From: Lachnospiraceae bacterium
GTDB taxonomy: Bacteria; Bacillota; Clostridia; Lachnospirales; Lachnospiraceae
Length of the DNA: 64,000 bases
Assembly (NCBI GenBank): GCA_021199655.1
Contig: JAJQHQ010000027.1
Location: 79,985-143,984 of the forward strand
Direction: 5' to 3'
Part shown: in pieces, positions 17,302 to 26,244 of the stretch
Numbering within the stretch: the first letter of the stretch is position 1
Layout: each line of letters opens with the position of its first letter
Program-made: the position numbers and the translations under genes
Notes under the pieces: generated by a model
Database searches by the model: none
The model's input: only the letters and a program-made list of their open reading frames with translations
What the model was told of the DNA's origin: nothing

Positions 17302-18091
17302 ACAGCGACTGGCGTTCGCTGTGCAGATTCTTTGCCAGCCCTTCCACTGACAGAAAGCAATGATCTGCTACTTCACTGTCTTCTGTTTCCTCTCCGGTCA
17401 GCACCAGACAGGTAGCAATTCCCGCCCGTTTTCCGCATTCAATGTCCGTATACAGGCGGTCGCCCACGATCATCGCATCCTGTCGTGCAATTTCATATTG
17501 TTTTAAAACATAATCAATCATCCCCGGATCAGGCTTACCAAGGAACTCCGGTTCCCGTCCCACAGCCAGTGAGATCATTTTGCTGATTGCACCGCAGTCC
17601 GGCACCATACCGAATTCGGACGGACAACAAAGGTCAGCGTTCGTTGCGTACCACGGACGGATAAATCTATGTACTTCCAGCAGCCGGCATACCCTTCGGA
17701 TTTTCTCATAGGTCAGTTCCGTATCGTAGGCCATGAGCACAGCCGCCACATCTTCTTCGGCTTCCTGTGTCACGCAAAGTCCTTCCCTCCTGCATTCGAA
17801 AAGAAAGCTTTCGGTTCCAAGTACAAAAATCTTCTTATCTTTGAACTCTGCCTTCAGCCGCTTTGCCACGTATATCCCGGCCGTCATGAATTCCTCACGA
17901 TCGGCCGGTATCCCCCACTGCTCAAACTGAGCAAGGTATTCGTCAATTCCTTTTGACGAATTGTTTGTCAGATAACAGCAATGCGCTCCCTGTCTGTGAA
18001 TTTCTTCTATCAAAGAAGCGGCCCCCGGGATGAGAGTTTTCCCGAGAGCCAGCGTGCCATCAATATCAAGAAAATATAGTTTCTTTTTCAT
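17300..18091 (-). CDS. HAD-superfamily class IIA phosphatase (NagD-like)
   Basis: 263 aa with the four HAD motifs: DIDGTL (nucleophile Asp near residue 9), TNNSS (motif II), GKPDPGM (Lys, motif III) and VGDRLYTDI (motif IV). The IIA cap lies between motifs II and III. NagD-like enzymes dephosphorylate nucleotides or small sugar phosphates such as glycerol phosphate; the substrate here is unknown. It is the last gene downstream of the ABC importer cluster 18164-21369, about 70 bases away, so it may act on the imported sugar or polyol after phosphorylation, which is inference. Confidence 0.85.
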   Translation of the reverse strand: MKKKLYFLDIDGTLALGKTLIPGAASLIEEIHRQGAHCCYLTNNSSKGIDEYLAQFEQWGIPADREEFMTAGIYVAKRLKAEFKDKKIFVLGTESFLFECRREGLCVTQEAEEDVAAVLMAYDTELTYEKIRRVCRLLEVHRFIRPWYATNADLCCPSEFGMVPDCGAISKMISLAVGREPEFLGKPDPGMIDYVLKQYEIARQDAMIVGDRLYTDIECGKRAGIATCLVLTGEETEDSEVADHCFLSVEGLAKNLHSERQSL

Positions 18092-18163
18092 ACAATCAAT
18101 AAAATCTCCTGATAATCTGATTTTTCATACCATCGTCCCATGTTTTCAGAGCGCATTCGGTGA

Positions 18164-18985
18164 TCATTTGATCCCCGCATACACAAAGCTCTCGACCAGC
18201 TTTTTCTGGAACACAAAAAATATGATCAGAAGCGGGGCCGCCACCAGCACGGTCGCCGCGCTGACGTCGCTCCACTGCACACCGGTCTCATAGGACATGG
18301 CAAACATGGCAAGTCCCAGAGAAAGCGGGCGTTTTTCTACGGTGTCGATCATGACCAGCGGCCAGAGAAAGTTGTTCCACTGATAGGAAACGGAAATCAT
18401 TCCAAAAGAAACATAGGCAGCCTTTAAAAGCGGCACATAAATTTCCGTGATGATCTGAAACAGAGAGGCGCCTTCCATTTTTGCGGCTTCCTCAAGCTCA
18501 TAGGGAATCGTCTTGATGTTCTGCCGTACGATCATCGTGCCCATCGCGGAAGCGAAAAAAGGAAGCATGATGCCAATACGCGTGTTGTTCAGCCCCAGCT
18601 TTACCATCAGGCTGTAATTCGGCATGATCAGCACCTCCGGAGCCACCATCAGCTGCGCAAGAAAAATGATAAATAAAAGCTTGCTGCCGTAGAAATCCAG
18701 TCGGGCAAACGCGTACCCTGCCATCGTCACGAGAACAAGCTGCACGGCCAGAACCCCAACGGCAATGAGAATCGTATTTCCATAATATTTCACAAACGGT
18801 ACTGCGTCCAGCACACGCCGGATGTTATCCAGAGTCGGGACGCTGACCGCGAACAGTTTCATTGCCAGGCCAGAGTCGATAAACGCGGTACGCACGACCC
18901 ACACCAATGGAATCAGGCAGATGGCGCATAACAGTGCCCAGAACACATTGTTGAGCAGTCTGCCCGGTGAAAGTTTACGAGTCAT
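18164..18985 (-). CDS. Carbohydrate ABC transporter permease, MalG/UgpE type
   Basis: About 273 aa from ATG 18985, with GGAGG ten bases ahead. Six membrane spans, and the cytoplasmic EAA loop that docks the ATPase reads EEAAKMEGASLFQIITEIYVP. This is the shorter inner-membrane partner of the CUT1 family importers. It starts 24 bases after the upstream permease gene ends. No ATPase gene lies in the cluster, which suggests a shared multitask ATPase (MsmK type) encoded elsewhere, as in many Firmicutes. Confidence 0.88.
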   Translation of the reverse strand: MTRKLSPGRLLNNVFWALLCAICLIPLVWVVRTAFIDSGLAMKLFAVSVPTLDNIRRVLDAVPFVKYYGNTILIAVGVLAVQLVLVTMAGYAFARLDFYGSKLLFIIFLAQLMVAPEVLIMPNYSLMVKLGLNNTRIGIMLPFFASAMGTMIVRQNIKTIPYELEEAAKMEGASLFQIITEIYVPLLKAAYVSFGMISVSYQWNNFLWPLVMIDTVEKRPLSLGLAMFAMSYETGVQWSDVSAATVLVAAPLLIIFFVFQKKLVESFVYAGIK

Positions 18986-19009
18986 ATTGTATTCATCCTC
19001 CATATGCAA

Positions 19010-19966
19010 TCAATTATAATACGCATGCCGGTCGTCATGGAAAAACTTGACTGCTGTGATTATCAGCAGAATCGCCACAAGTATGATCGTAATTGCAGAG
19101 GCTTTTCCGGCGTTCCAGTAGTCAAAACCGGTCTGATAGATGTAAAACAGCAGCAGGTTGGTCGCGTTGCCCGGACCGCCCTTGGTCATGATATAAAGAT
19201 GATCGACTGTCTTAAATGCGCTCGTCAATGCCAGAATAAAAACATACATCGTGGTCGGCTCCAGCAGCGGCCAGGTGATCATCCAGAATTTCTGGACGCC
19301 GTTCGCCCCGTCGATCTCTGCCGCCTCGGAAACCTCATTGGAGATTCCGTTCAGACCCGAGATGTAAAACAGCATCAGATAGCCCGCCTGCTTCCAAATC
19401 AGCATCACGATCACGGCTCCCAGCGCGGTCTTTGCATCCGCCAGAAATCGCCAGTCGGGATTGATGTGGCCGAGCAGGCCGTAAATCGGAGTATAGATAA
19501 ACACCCAGATATTCGCAGCCGCCACAAGCGGAATAAAGGTCGGATAGATAAATCCCATCCGCGTGAAGCTCTTTCCGATTTTCCCGCGATGATTGGAAAA
19601 GACTGCCATCCCGACACCCATCAGGATGCAGACCGGAACTGTGATAACCGCTACAATTACGTTATTTTTCAGACATTCCAGAAACGTCGTGTCACTGATC
19701 AGATCGACATAATTGCCGAATCCGTTCCACACCGGCGTGATCGTGGCAAGATTGTCCTTGTAAAGACTGTTGATAAAGCTGCTGATGACCGGATATATCG
19801 TAAACACAGCGAGAAAAAACAGCGACGGAACCAGCAATAAAAGGGCGACTCCGGTTGCTTTCAGTTTTTTCTTTTTCTCCCGTGCAATGACCTGATTCAA
19901 ATCAACCTGAAATTCGACCGGCTGAACGATTGGCTGCCGCAGTACGGCTTCACTTCCTGAATTCAT
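19010..19966 (-). CDS. Carbohydrate ABC transporter permease, MalF/UgpA type
   Basis: 318 aa from ATG 19966, chosen because GGAG lies six bases upstream; the frame is open to 20032 without a ribosome site. A basic cytoplasmic N-terminus (REKKKKLKATG) precedes six membrane spans. The EAA loop is SEAAEIDGANGVQKFWMITWP. It pairs with the MalG-type permease downstream and the solute-binding protein upstream in a CUT1 importer. The UgpA label is only by resemblance; sugar, oligosaccharide or glycerol phosphate are all possible cargo. Confidence 0.88.
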   Translation of the reverse strand: MNSGSEAVLRQPIVQPVEFQVDLNQVIAREKKKKLKATGVALLLLVPSLFFLAVFTIYPVISSFINSLYKDNLATITPVWNGFGNYVDLISDTTFLECLKNNVIVAVITVPVCILMGVGMAVFSNHRGKIGKSFTRMGFIYPTFIPLVAAANIWVFIYTPIYGLLGHINPDWRFLADAKTALGAVIVMLIWKQAGYLMLFYISGLNGISNEVSEAAEIDGANGVQKFWMITWPLLEPTTMYVFILALTSAFKTVDHLYIMTKGGPGNATNLLLFYIYQTGFDYWNAGKASAITIILVAILLIITAVKFFHDDRHAYYN

Positions 19967-20070
19967 AATAATCTCCATATGTAAGGATGATACCATGGAG
20001 AGACTGCGGCAATATCCAGCCGCAGCCCCCATGAATCAATATCTGCATTCCAGCTGATAACAGCTTAATT

Positions 20071-21369
20071 TCATTGATAGTCCGCCAAGATGCTTTCCGC
20101 CGTTGCCTGCGCCTCTGCCAGTGCGGTCGCCGCATCCTTCTGGTCTGTCATGACGTAAGAAATTGCGTCGTCTACTGCTTTCTGGACCTCCGCCTGATTG
20201 TAGGTGGAAAGCTCCGCATAGCCGTATTCAAGCTGGTCTCTCGCTACCAGGCAGTACGGGAATTCTTCCGCATACTCCTGCATGATATCTGTCTCATACG
20301 CGCTCGGTCTGGTCGCTACATAACCGGTATCAATACTCCACTGCGCTACGCGCTCGTCGTCAGTCATCCATTTGATGAACTCAAACGCAGCCTGCTGGCG
20401 CTCCTCGGAGATGCCCTTGAAGATGTAGAAGTTGCCTCCGCCTGTCGGGGAACCGTAGGACTCATTTGCCGGAAGCATCGCTACACCGAAGTCAAAGTCC
20501 ACACTGTTCTTCACATTGGTCAGGTTGCCGGTGGTGTGATACATCATCGCCGTCTTACCCTCGATAAAGTCAGAAGGTGTCGTTGACCAGGAAACGATGC
20601 CGGACGGCATGGAGCCATCCTCCGCCAGGCTCTTCCAGAACTCAAGGCCGGTCACGGTGCGCTCATCGTCATAATATACCTCGGTACCGGTCGTGTTCAT
20701 CAGATTGAAACCATCCTGCTGTACGCAGAAGGTCTGCAGCATCCAGTAAGCATATCCGTCCGACGGAATCTCGATCCCGTACTGTGTCGTCTGTCCGTCC
20801 TCAACAACAGTCAGCTGCTCGGCATACTCATACAGCTCATCCCATGTGGTCGGCGGTGAATCCGGATCCAGGCCCGCTGCCTCAAACGCTTCTTTATTAT
20901 AATACAGGATGATCGTACTTCTCTGCCACGGAATTCCGTAGGTGGTGTCGCCATCGCGGCTGTTCAGCATAAAGCCCTCATAAAATCCATTCAGCCACTC
21001 CTGATCCTCTTCTGTCGTGCAGAAGCTGTCAATGTCTACGACCGCATCCATCGCAAGCAGAGAATACAGGTCGATGGAAAACATGATCGCCAAATCCGGT
21101 GTGTTTCCGCCCTTGATGGCCGCCTGCACCTTTGTACGGGTATCCGCGTAGCTTCCCGCGTAAACCGGCGTCACGGTGATTCCGGTCTCCTCATAATATT
21201 CCTCACAGAGCGCGTCGATCAGCTCATCCGGGCCGCCGCCTACCGATACCGGAAAGTACATCGTCAGTTCCGTCACGCTGTTTTCCTCCGCCATGGCCGT
21301 CATGGAAGCTCCCGTAATAGAGCCCGCCAGCATTGCACCGGCCAGAAGCAGACTCAGTTTCCTTTTCAT
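20071..21369 (-). CDS. Extracellular solute-binding protein (family 1, sugar type)
   Basis: 432 aa from ATG 21369 (GGAGG six bases upstream). The signal peptide ends near MTAMA-EEN with no lipobox Cys, unusual for a Gram-positive binding protein, which is normally lipid-anchored; it may be released or held by another protein. The mature part shows the family 1 fold (TELTMYFPVSVGGGPDELIDALCEEY, GGNTPDLAIMFSIDLY, YNKEAFEAAGLDP). It is the first gene of the importer operon. A poor promoter (TATACT near 21433) precedes it. Confidence 0.9.
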   Translation of the reverse strand: MKRKLSLLLAGAMLAGSITGASMTAMAEENSVTELTMYFPVSVGGGPDELIDALCEEYYEETGITVTPVYAGSYADTRTKVQAAIKGGNTPDLAIMFSIDLYSLLAMDAVVDIDSFCTTEEDQEWLNGFYEGFMLNSRDGDTTYGIPWQRSTIILYYNKEAFEAAGLDPDSPPTTWDELYEYAEQLTVVEDGQTTQYGIEIPSDGYAYWMLQTFCVQQDGFNLMNTTGTEVYYDDERTVTGLEFWKSLAEDGSMPSGIVSWSTTPSDFIEGKTAMMYHTTGNLTNVKNSVDFDFGVAMLPANESYGSPTGGGNFYIFKGISEERQQAAFEFIKWMTDDERVAQWSIDTGYVATRPSAYETDIMQEYAEEFPYCLVARDQLEYGYAELSTYNQAEVQKAVDDAISYVMTDQKDAATALAEAQATAESILADYQ

Positions 21370-21545
21370 ATTCATCCTCCTTTTCCCGAAAACAGTCTGA
21401 AATGTCTGTGATCTGTTTTCTTTACTGAATCAGTATAAGGAAAAGTTGCCGGCTGAACTATCAGTGAATTGTAAAGAATTGTAAAATCCATGTGAATTCA
21501 TATGACCCGTAAAAGGCCCAATACAATATGAAATAAATATGGCTG

Positions 21546-21574
21546 TTGACGTTTTAAAAATCATGCTATATAAT
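21546..21574 (+). promoter_or_regulatory. Promoter of the MATE gene
   Basis: TTGACG (21546-21551), 17-base spacer, TATAAT (21569-21574): close to the vegetative consensus. It leaves a leader of about 140 nt before the start codon at 21718. Confidence 0.8.
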
Positions 21575-21583
21575 TTCCCCCGT

Positions 21584-21697
21584 ACGCTTAAAAGATTCTA
21601 TAAGCATATTCGTACGTTTTATGGTTTATTTTTTGCCATAACTATACAGGATAAGGCTTCCTGTACAGCGAGAAAAAGGGTTCGGCAGACCCTGTAT
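21584..21697 (+). promoter_or_regulatory. Structured 5' leader of the MATE gene, unassigned
   Basis: Between the promoter and the start lie CGTACG-CTTA...TAAG...CGTACG, then TACAGGA...TCCTGTA, then GGGT-tcggcag-ACCC. Three hairpins in about 110 nt suggest a regulatory leader, but I do not match it to a riboswitch class I know. Confidence 0.35.
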
Positions 21698-21717
21698 CAA
21701 AAACGGAGGGATGAGAT

Positions 21718-23091
21718 TTGAGTAAAGAACAGACAATCACAACTGAAGAAAACAAGATGGGCGTCATGCCGGTAAACCGGCTTCTGGTGACGATGGCGCT
21801 GCCGATGATGATCTCCATGCTTGTGCAGGCGCTCTACAATGTAGTAGACAGTATTTTCGTGTCGAGGATCAGTGAGGATGCGCTCACAGCCGTTTCGATG
21901 GCATTCCCGATGCAGAACCTTCTGATCGGACTGGCGACCGGTATCGCCGTCGGTATGAACGCCTTGGTTTCCAAGGCACTTGGTGAGAAAAAAACAGATA
22001 CCGCTAACCGCATGGCTATGCACGGCGTATTCCTTGCTGTCTGCGGCTACCTGCTGTTTCTGATACTGGGGCTCACGATTACAAGAGTCTTTTTTGTTGC
22101 GCAGGGAGCCTCGGAAGAGATTACACAGTACGGTCATGACTATCTTTCTATCATTATGTGCGTCAGCTTTGGCGTTTACATTGAAGTCATCTACGAGCGG
22201 CTTCTTCAGTCGACCGGCAAGACGATTTATACCATGTTTACACAGGGCATCGGCGCGATCATCAACATCATCATGGACCCGATGCTGATCTTTGGTATTG
22301 GTATTTTCCCGAAGATGGGGATTAAAGGCGCCGCTGCTGCTACCGTGATCGGACAGATTGTCGCGGCCATTCTCGCTGTCATCTTTAACGCGAAGGAAAA
22401 TGACGAACTCCATCTGGATTTCCGCAAATTCAAACCGGAGCTAAAAGCGATCGGCAATATCCTCTTCATCGGTATTCCGTCTGTCGTTATGGTGGCAATC
22501 GGTTCCGTGATGACATTTTGTGTCAATAAGATTCTGGTAGTGTTTTCCTCAACTGCGGTTGCTGTATTCGGCGTCTACTTCAAGCTGCAGAGCTTTGCTT
22601 TTATGCCGGTGTTCGGCATGAACAACGGTATGATCCCGATCATTGCCTACAATTACGGCGCGCAGAAACCGGACCGGATCATGAAAACACTGAAGCTTTC
22701 CATGTTCTATGCGACCTGCATCATGGTAATCGCATTCATTATTTTCCAGACGCTGCCCGGCCAGCTTCTCGGACTTTTCAGTGCGTCTGACGAAATGCTC
22801 GCCATCGGCATTCCTGCTCTTCGCACCATCAGCTTCAGTTTCCTTCTCGCCGGTGTTTCTGTCATCTGCTCCTCGTTCTTCCAGGCGATGGGCAACAGCG
22901 TCTATAGTATGGTGATCTCTATCATGCGTCAGCTTGTCTGCCTGCTCCCGCTGGCATACCTGTTTGCGCAGACCGGAGACGTCACCAAAGTATGGCTGTC
23001 CTGGCCGATCGCGGAGATCGTATCTCTGCTGTGTGGTCTCTACTTCCTAAACCGTGTCAACAAAAAGCAGATTAAGCCGATGCGGCAGTAA
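21718..23091 (+). CDS. MATE-family multidrug/metabolite efflux transporter
   Basis: 457 aa, twelve membrane spans in two related halves, as in the MATE family (Na+ or H+ antiporters). Typical segments: LPMMISMLVQALYNVVDSIFVSRI, LIGLATGIAVGMNALVSK and the second half GIPSVVMVAIGSVMTFCVNKILV. The start is a TTG at 21718 with GGAGGG eight bases upstream. The gene stands alone with a strong promoter and a structured leader, and ends before a terminator at 23174-23208. Substrates cannot be predicted. Confidence 0.92.
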   Translation: MSKEQTITTEENKMGVMPVNRLLVTMALPMMISMLVQALYNVVDSIFVSRISEDALTAVSMAFPMQNLLIGLATGIAVGMNALVSKALGEKKTDTANRMAMHGVFLAVCGYLLFLILGLTITRVFFVAQGASEEITQYGHDYLSIIMCVSFGVYIEVIYERLLQSTGKTIYTMFTQGIGAIINIIMDPMLIFGIGIFPKMGIKGAAAATVIGQIVAAILAVIFNAKENDELHLDFRKFKPELKAIGNILFIGIPSVVMVAIGSVMTFCVNKILVVFSSTAVAVFGVYFKLQSFAFMPVFGMNNGMIPIIAYNYGAQKPDRIMKTLKLSMFYATCIMVIAFIIFQTLPGQLLGLFSASDEMLAIGIPALRTISFSFLLAGVSVICSSFFQAMGNSVYSMVISIMRQLVCLLPLAYLFAQTGDVTKVWLSWPIAEIVSLLCGLYFLNRVNKKQIKPMRQ

Positions 23092-23173
23092 GGACAAAAT
23101 CGTTAGGGAATTTCTTTTATTAAACAGCGAACAGTTCACAAATCACATTACATAGATCTGTATATATAGTTAA

Positions 23174-23208
23174 GGGGCCCGCCTATCTGAAGCGAGCCCC
23201 CTCTTTTT
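23174..23208 (+). terminator. Rho-independent terminator after the MATE gene
   Basis: GGGGCCCGC (23174-23182) pairs with GCGAGCCCC (23192-23200) with one mismatch, followed by CTCTTTTTC. Confidence 0.8.
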
Positions 23209-23302
23209 CAGTACTTCTGCAGTATATGAATATTATTTCTGTCAGCTGTAAATTTACTATTTCCTGTTTGATTCATTGTTATTCTTCGATTTATAGTATC
23301 CC

Positions 23303-24553
23303 TTAATCACACAGAGAGTTTGCAGTATCAACATCTGCGTACAATCTGACAATCTCCTTCAATACAGATACCACAGCATCCATTCCCTCCACAGTGATAT
23401 GCTCATACGGTCCATGACAAGCATATGCCCCGGTGCCGAGATTCGGACAGGGAAGCCCCATAAACGACAGGCGCGCGCCGTCTGTGCCTCCCCGGATCGG
23501 CAGAGTGACCGGGGTAAGCCCGGCAGCTTCGGCCGCATTTTTTGCATTATCGATCAGATGCATGCAGTCCTCAATCTTTTCGCGCATATTGCGGTACTGC
23601 TCCCGGATGGTAAGGGTCACCGTACCCTCTCCGTATTTTTCATTCAAAAGCTTCGCGATGTGGCGCAGCGTCTCCAGACGACAGTCATACATGGCAGCGC
23701 TGTGATCCCGGATGATGTATTCCAGTACGGCTTCCGACACATCGCCGGACATGCTGTGCAGATGAAAAAAGCCCTCATAGCCTTCCGTGTCTCTCGGTGT
23801 ATCGCCAGAGGGAAGCATGGAATTAAATTCCATGGCGACCAGCGCGGCGTTGATCATTGTGTTCTTACTGCTGCCCGGATGCACGGAAAATCCGCGGATT
23901 TTAACTTTCGCGGCCGCGGCATTGAAATTCTCATACTCGATCTCATTCTCCGCACCGCCATCCACGGTGTACGCAAAGTCTGCGCCAAAGCCCGGTACAT
24001 CAAATTCATCTGCACCGCGTCCGATCTCTTCATCCGGCGTGAACGCCAGACAGATTTTTCCATGCGGAAAATCTCTGTCGGCATGAAGAATCTCTTCCGC
24101 CATCGTCAAGATCTCCGCAATTCCAGCCTTATCGTCCGCACCGAGCAGTGTAGTACCGTCCGTTGTGATCAGCGTCCGGCCCTTCAGGTGCGGCAGATGC
24201 GGAAAATCCTTCGCAGAAAGAATCCTGCCGCTCGTCCCAAGAACAATGTCCTGCCCATCATAGTTTTCCATCACCATCGGAGATACCTGTTCCCCGCAAA
24301 AATCCGGCGCGGTGTCCATGTGCGCGATAAAGCCGATGGCCGGCGCATATTCATATCCGGCTGTCGCAGGAATCTCTCCGTAGACATACCCTTTTTCATC
24401 CACCCGTGCCCGGCTGACGCCAAGCTCCGTCATCTCTTCCACAAGAAGCTTCGCCAGATCCAGCTGCCGCGCCGTGGACGGCACCGTCTCGCTTTCCTCA
24501 TCACTGGTGGTAAATATTTTTACGTATTGAAGCAGACGCTCATATGCGCGCAT
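23303..24553 (-). CDS. pepT: Peptidase T (tripeptide aminopeptidase)
   Basis: 416 aa, a cytoplasmic M20 dizinc peptidase releasing the N-terminal residue of tripeptides. Metal ligands are in IGFIAHMDTAPDF (His, Asp), TLLGADDKAGIAE (bridging Asp), TPDEEIGRGAD (catalytic Glu) and GAYACHGPYEHI (last His). The dimerisation domain is inserted at ~205-320 (GFSVHPGSSKNTMINAALVAMEF). Length and motifs match E. coli PepT. It lies between MATE and a glycine-rich gene on the minus strand, separated from the latter by about 17 bases. Confidence 0.95.
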   Translation of the reverse strand: MRAYERLLQYVKIFTTSDEESETVPSTARQLDLAKLLVEEMTELGVSRARVDEKGYVYGEIPATAGYEYAPAIGFIAHMDTAPDFCGEQVSPMVMENYDGQDIVLGTSGRILSAKDFPHLPHLKGRTLITTDGTTLLGADDKAGIAEILTMAEEILHADRDFPHGKICLAFTPDEEIGRGADEFDVPGFGADFAYTVDGGAENEIEYENFNAAAAKVKIRGFSVHPGSSKNTMINAALVAMEFNSMLPSGDTPRDTEGYEGFFHLHSMSGDVSEAVLEYIIRDHSAAMYDCRLETLRHIAKLLNEKYGEGTVTLTIREQYRNMREKIEDCMHLIDNAKNAAEAAGLTPVTLPIRGGTDGARLSFMGLPCPNLGTGAYACHGPYEHITVEGMDAVVSVLKEIVRLYADVDTANSLCD

Positions 24554-24570
24554 ATCAAGGCCCTCCTAAA

Positions 24571-25182
24571 TCACCACATTCTCATATAATCCTGCATCCA
24601 GTAATACAAATCCGCATATTCATGAGGAGCAAAACGTCTTCCGAAAAATCGCTCCACGAGCATCATCAGGCTCATATCACGCGATCCGTTCATCAACGCC
24701 TCAAGGGCTGTAAACACTCTCCACGAATCGTCATATCCCATCCGCATGCCCGGCACGTCACGCATACCAAAAGGCATCATCGGAGGATGCTGCGGGCGTC
24801 TGCGCATGCCGCCATGCGGCGCCGGTGTCTGTCGTCCCGGAGCATGTCCTGCCCCGCCCGGGCCTCCTGCCGGGCAGCCTCCTGACATTCCATGGTTTCC
24901 ACCGCCGGTCGGGCCTCCAATCCCACGGTTTCCACCGCCGGTCGGACCTCCAATCCCACGGTTTCCACCGCCGGTCGGACCTCCCATTCCGCGGTTTCCA
25001 CTGCCGGTCGGGCTTCCCATCCCACGGCTGCTCCCGCCGGTCGGGCCTCCCATTCCACGGCTGTTTCCGCCGGCCGGGCCTCCCATTCCACGGTTTCCAC
25101 CGCCGGTCAGGCCTCCACCGCTTCTTCCGGAACTTCCGCCTGTGCGTCCTCCGGAATGTCCTCCACCTGTTCTTCCTGGCAT
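24571..25182 (-). CDS. Glycine-rich repeat protein, function unknown
   Basis: 203 aa. Residues 1-110 are almost wholly Gly, Arg, Asn, Pro, Met, with seven 11-residue repeats of the form GGPTGGGNRGM (residues 23-99, a 33-bp DNA repeat at 24886-25116). The rest is Pro/Met/Arg rich and then ends in an ordered part: DDSWRVFTALEALMNG, VERFFGRRFAPHEYADLYYWMQDYMRMW. There is no signal peptide. GGAG precedes ATG 25182. The repeat is open in several frames, but only this one leads into a plausible folded C-terminus. In a sporulating host such proteins are often coat or exosporium components; that is inference. It precedes pepT by 17 bases. Confidence 0.6.
   Translation of the reverse strand: MPGRTGGGHSGGRTGGSSGRSGGGLTGGGNRGMGGPAGGNSRGMGGPTGGSSRGMGSPTGSGNRGMGGPTGGGNRGIGGPTGGGNRGIGGPTGGGNHGMSGGCPAGGPGGAGHAPGRQTPAPHGGMRRRPQHPPMMPFGMRDVPGMRMGYDDSWRVFTALEALMNGSRDMSLMMLVERFFGRRFAPHEYADLYYWMQDYMRMW
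24886..25116. repeat. 33-bp tandem repeat within the glycine-rich gene
   Basis: Seven 33-bp units each encode GGPTGGGNRGM with small variations (Ile/Met, Asn/Ser). Two adjacent units are identical, suggesting recent copy-number change by slippage. Confidence 0.85.
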
Positions 25183-25261
25183 GTCATTCCTCTCCTTTCT
25201 GTTCCCGCAACTGTTTTACATCTCCGCAGTTACAACTTCTGTATATTTTTCGTTATCATAT

Positions 25262-25286
25262 GCACCTCGCAGCCGGTGCAAGGTAC
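25262..25286. repeat. Short 25-nt hairpin family, copy 1 (degenerate)
   Basis: GCACCTCGCA-GCCGG-TGCAAGGTAC: two of ten pairs are broken compared with the copies at 60500 and 62587. It lies between the glycine-rich gene and proC. Confidence 0.55.
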
Positions 25287-25309
25287 TGTTCCAAATAATT
25301 ACTCTGAAG

Positions 25310-26185
25310 TTATATATTCCTGGTTTTATCATACGCTGCTTTTACTGCGTCCATCGCCGCACAGCGGAATCCTCCGCGCTCGAGTGCGTGCACACCCGCG
25401 ATTGTCGTTCCTCCCGGTGAGCAGACCGCATCCTTCAGCGCTCCCGGATGACTGCCGCTCTCCAATACCAGAGAAGCCGAGCCGATAAGTGTCTGGCAGG
25501 CATATTCGAGAGCCTTCGCCCTTGGCAGACCGCACTCCACCGCGCCGTCCGCAAGTGCCTCGATAAACAGATAGACATAGGCCGGGCCGCAGCCGGATAA
25601 AGCGCTGGCCGCATCAATCAGATTTTCCGGAATAAAATCAAGCCGGCCGGAAGCTGACATCAGCTTTCCAAATTCACAAATCGCCGCCTCATTTACCTCC
25701 GGCGATGCACAGGCAAGAGTCATGCCCTTTCCGATGGAAACCGGTGTATTCGGCATAATACGGATCACCGGATAAGCGCCGCCCGCCATCCGCTGGATAT
25801 CCGCAATGGAAAGTCCGGCAGCCATCGTGACAAGGACAAAACCTTCCGTGCAAATAGTTGTTTCTCCGGCCGTTTTTTCTGATGAACCTGTCCGGCTGAC
25901 AATTGTTTTTGTATGTTGAAATCGCTCTGCAAAAATACCCTGGAGCGGCTTCAGCATTGCTTCCATCATCTGCGGCTTTACGCCCAGAAAAATATAACTG
26001 CATTTGTCTGCGATATCCTCATTCGTGCCGGTATCCGCACCAAGTTCGGAAGCGAGCGCTTCTGCTTTTGAAGGTGTCCTGTTTGCAAGCAGGATCTGCG
26101 ACGGCTCCACTGTATGCACAGCGGCCCGTGCGATTGCGGAACCCATGTTTCCGCAGCCGATAAAGCCCAGTTTATATGTTGACAT
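25310..26185 (-). CDS. proC: Pyrroline-5-carboxylate reductase
   Basis: 291 aa; it catalyses the last step of proline synthesis using NAD(P)H. The Rossmann motif GFIGCGNMGSAIARA is at the N-terminus, and the C-terminal dimer domain has GCGPAYVYLFIEALADGAVECGLPR and SPGGTTIAGVHALERGGFR. GGAG precedes ATG 26185. It is the last of the proB-proA-proC series, separated from proA by about 90 bases that contain a GTAACTGT hairpin. A modest insertion near residues 94-112 (SRTGSSEKTAGETTIC) is not usual in the family. Confidence 0.95.
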   Translation of the reverse strand: MSTYKLGFIGCGNMGSAIARAAVHTVEPSQILLANRTPSKAEALASELGADTGTNEDIADKCSYIFLGVKPQMMEAMLKPLQGIFAERFQHTKTIVSRTGSSEKTAGETTICTEGFVLVTMAAGLSIADIQRMAGGAYPVIRIMPNTPVSIGKGMTLACASPEVNEAAICEFGKLMSASGRLDFIPENLIDAASALSGCGPAYVYLFIEALADGAVECGLPRAKALEYACQTLIGSASLVLESGSHPGALKDAVCSPGGTTIAGVHALERGGFRCAAMDAVKAAYDKTRNI

Positions 26186-26244
26186 GTCCTGTCTCTCCTG
26201 TCATTGATATCAAGCCTTTAAGTTTCTCAGATCATTATCTCGCC

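Larger units (their letters stand above)
21370..21717. other. Divergent intergenic region between the ABC importer and MATE
   Basis: No open frame of note. It holds the MATE promoter (21546-21574) and a leader with three successive hairpins, described separately. Confidence 0.5.

Noticed and set aside
24886..25116. Tandem repeat as a possible CRISPR array
   Set aside because: Units are contiguous at 33 bp without spacers and encode a peptide repeat.
24746..25420. Pro-rich plus-strand frame across the glycine-rich gene
   Set aside because: The 33-bp repeat has no stops in several frames; only the minus frame continues into an ordered protein end with a ribosome site.
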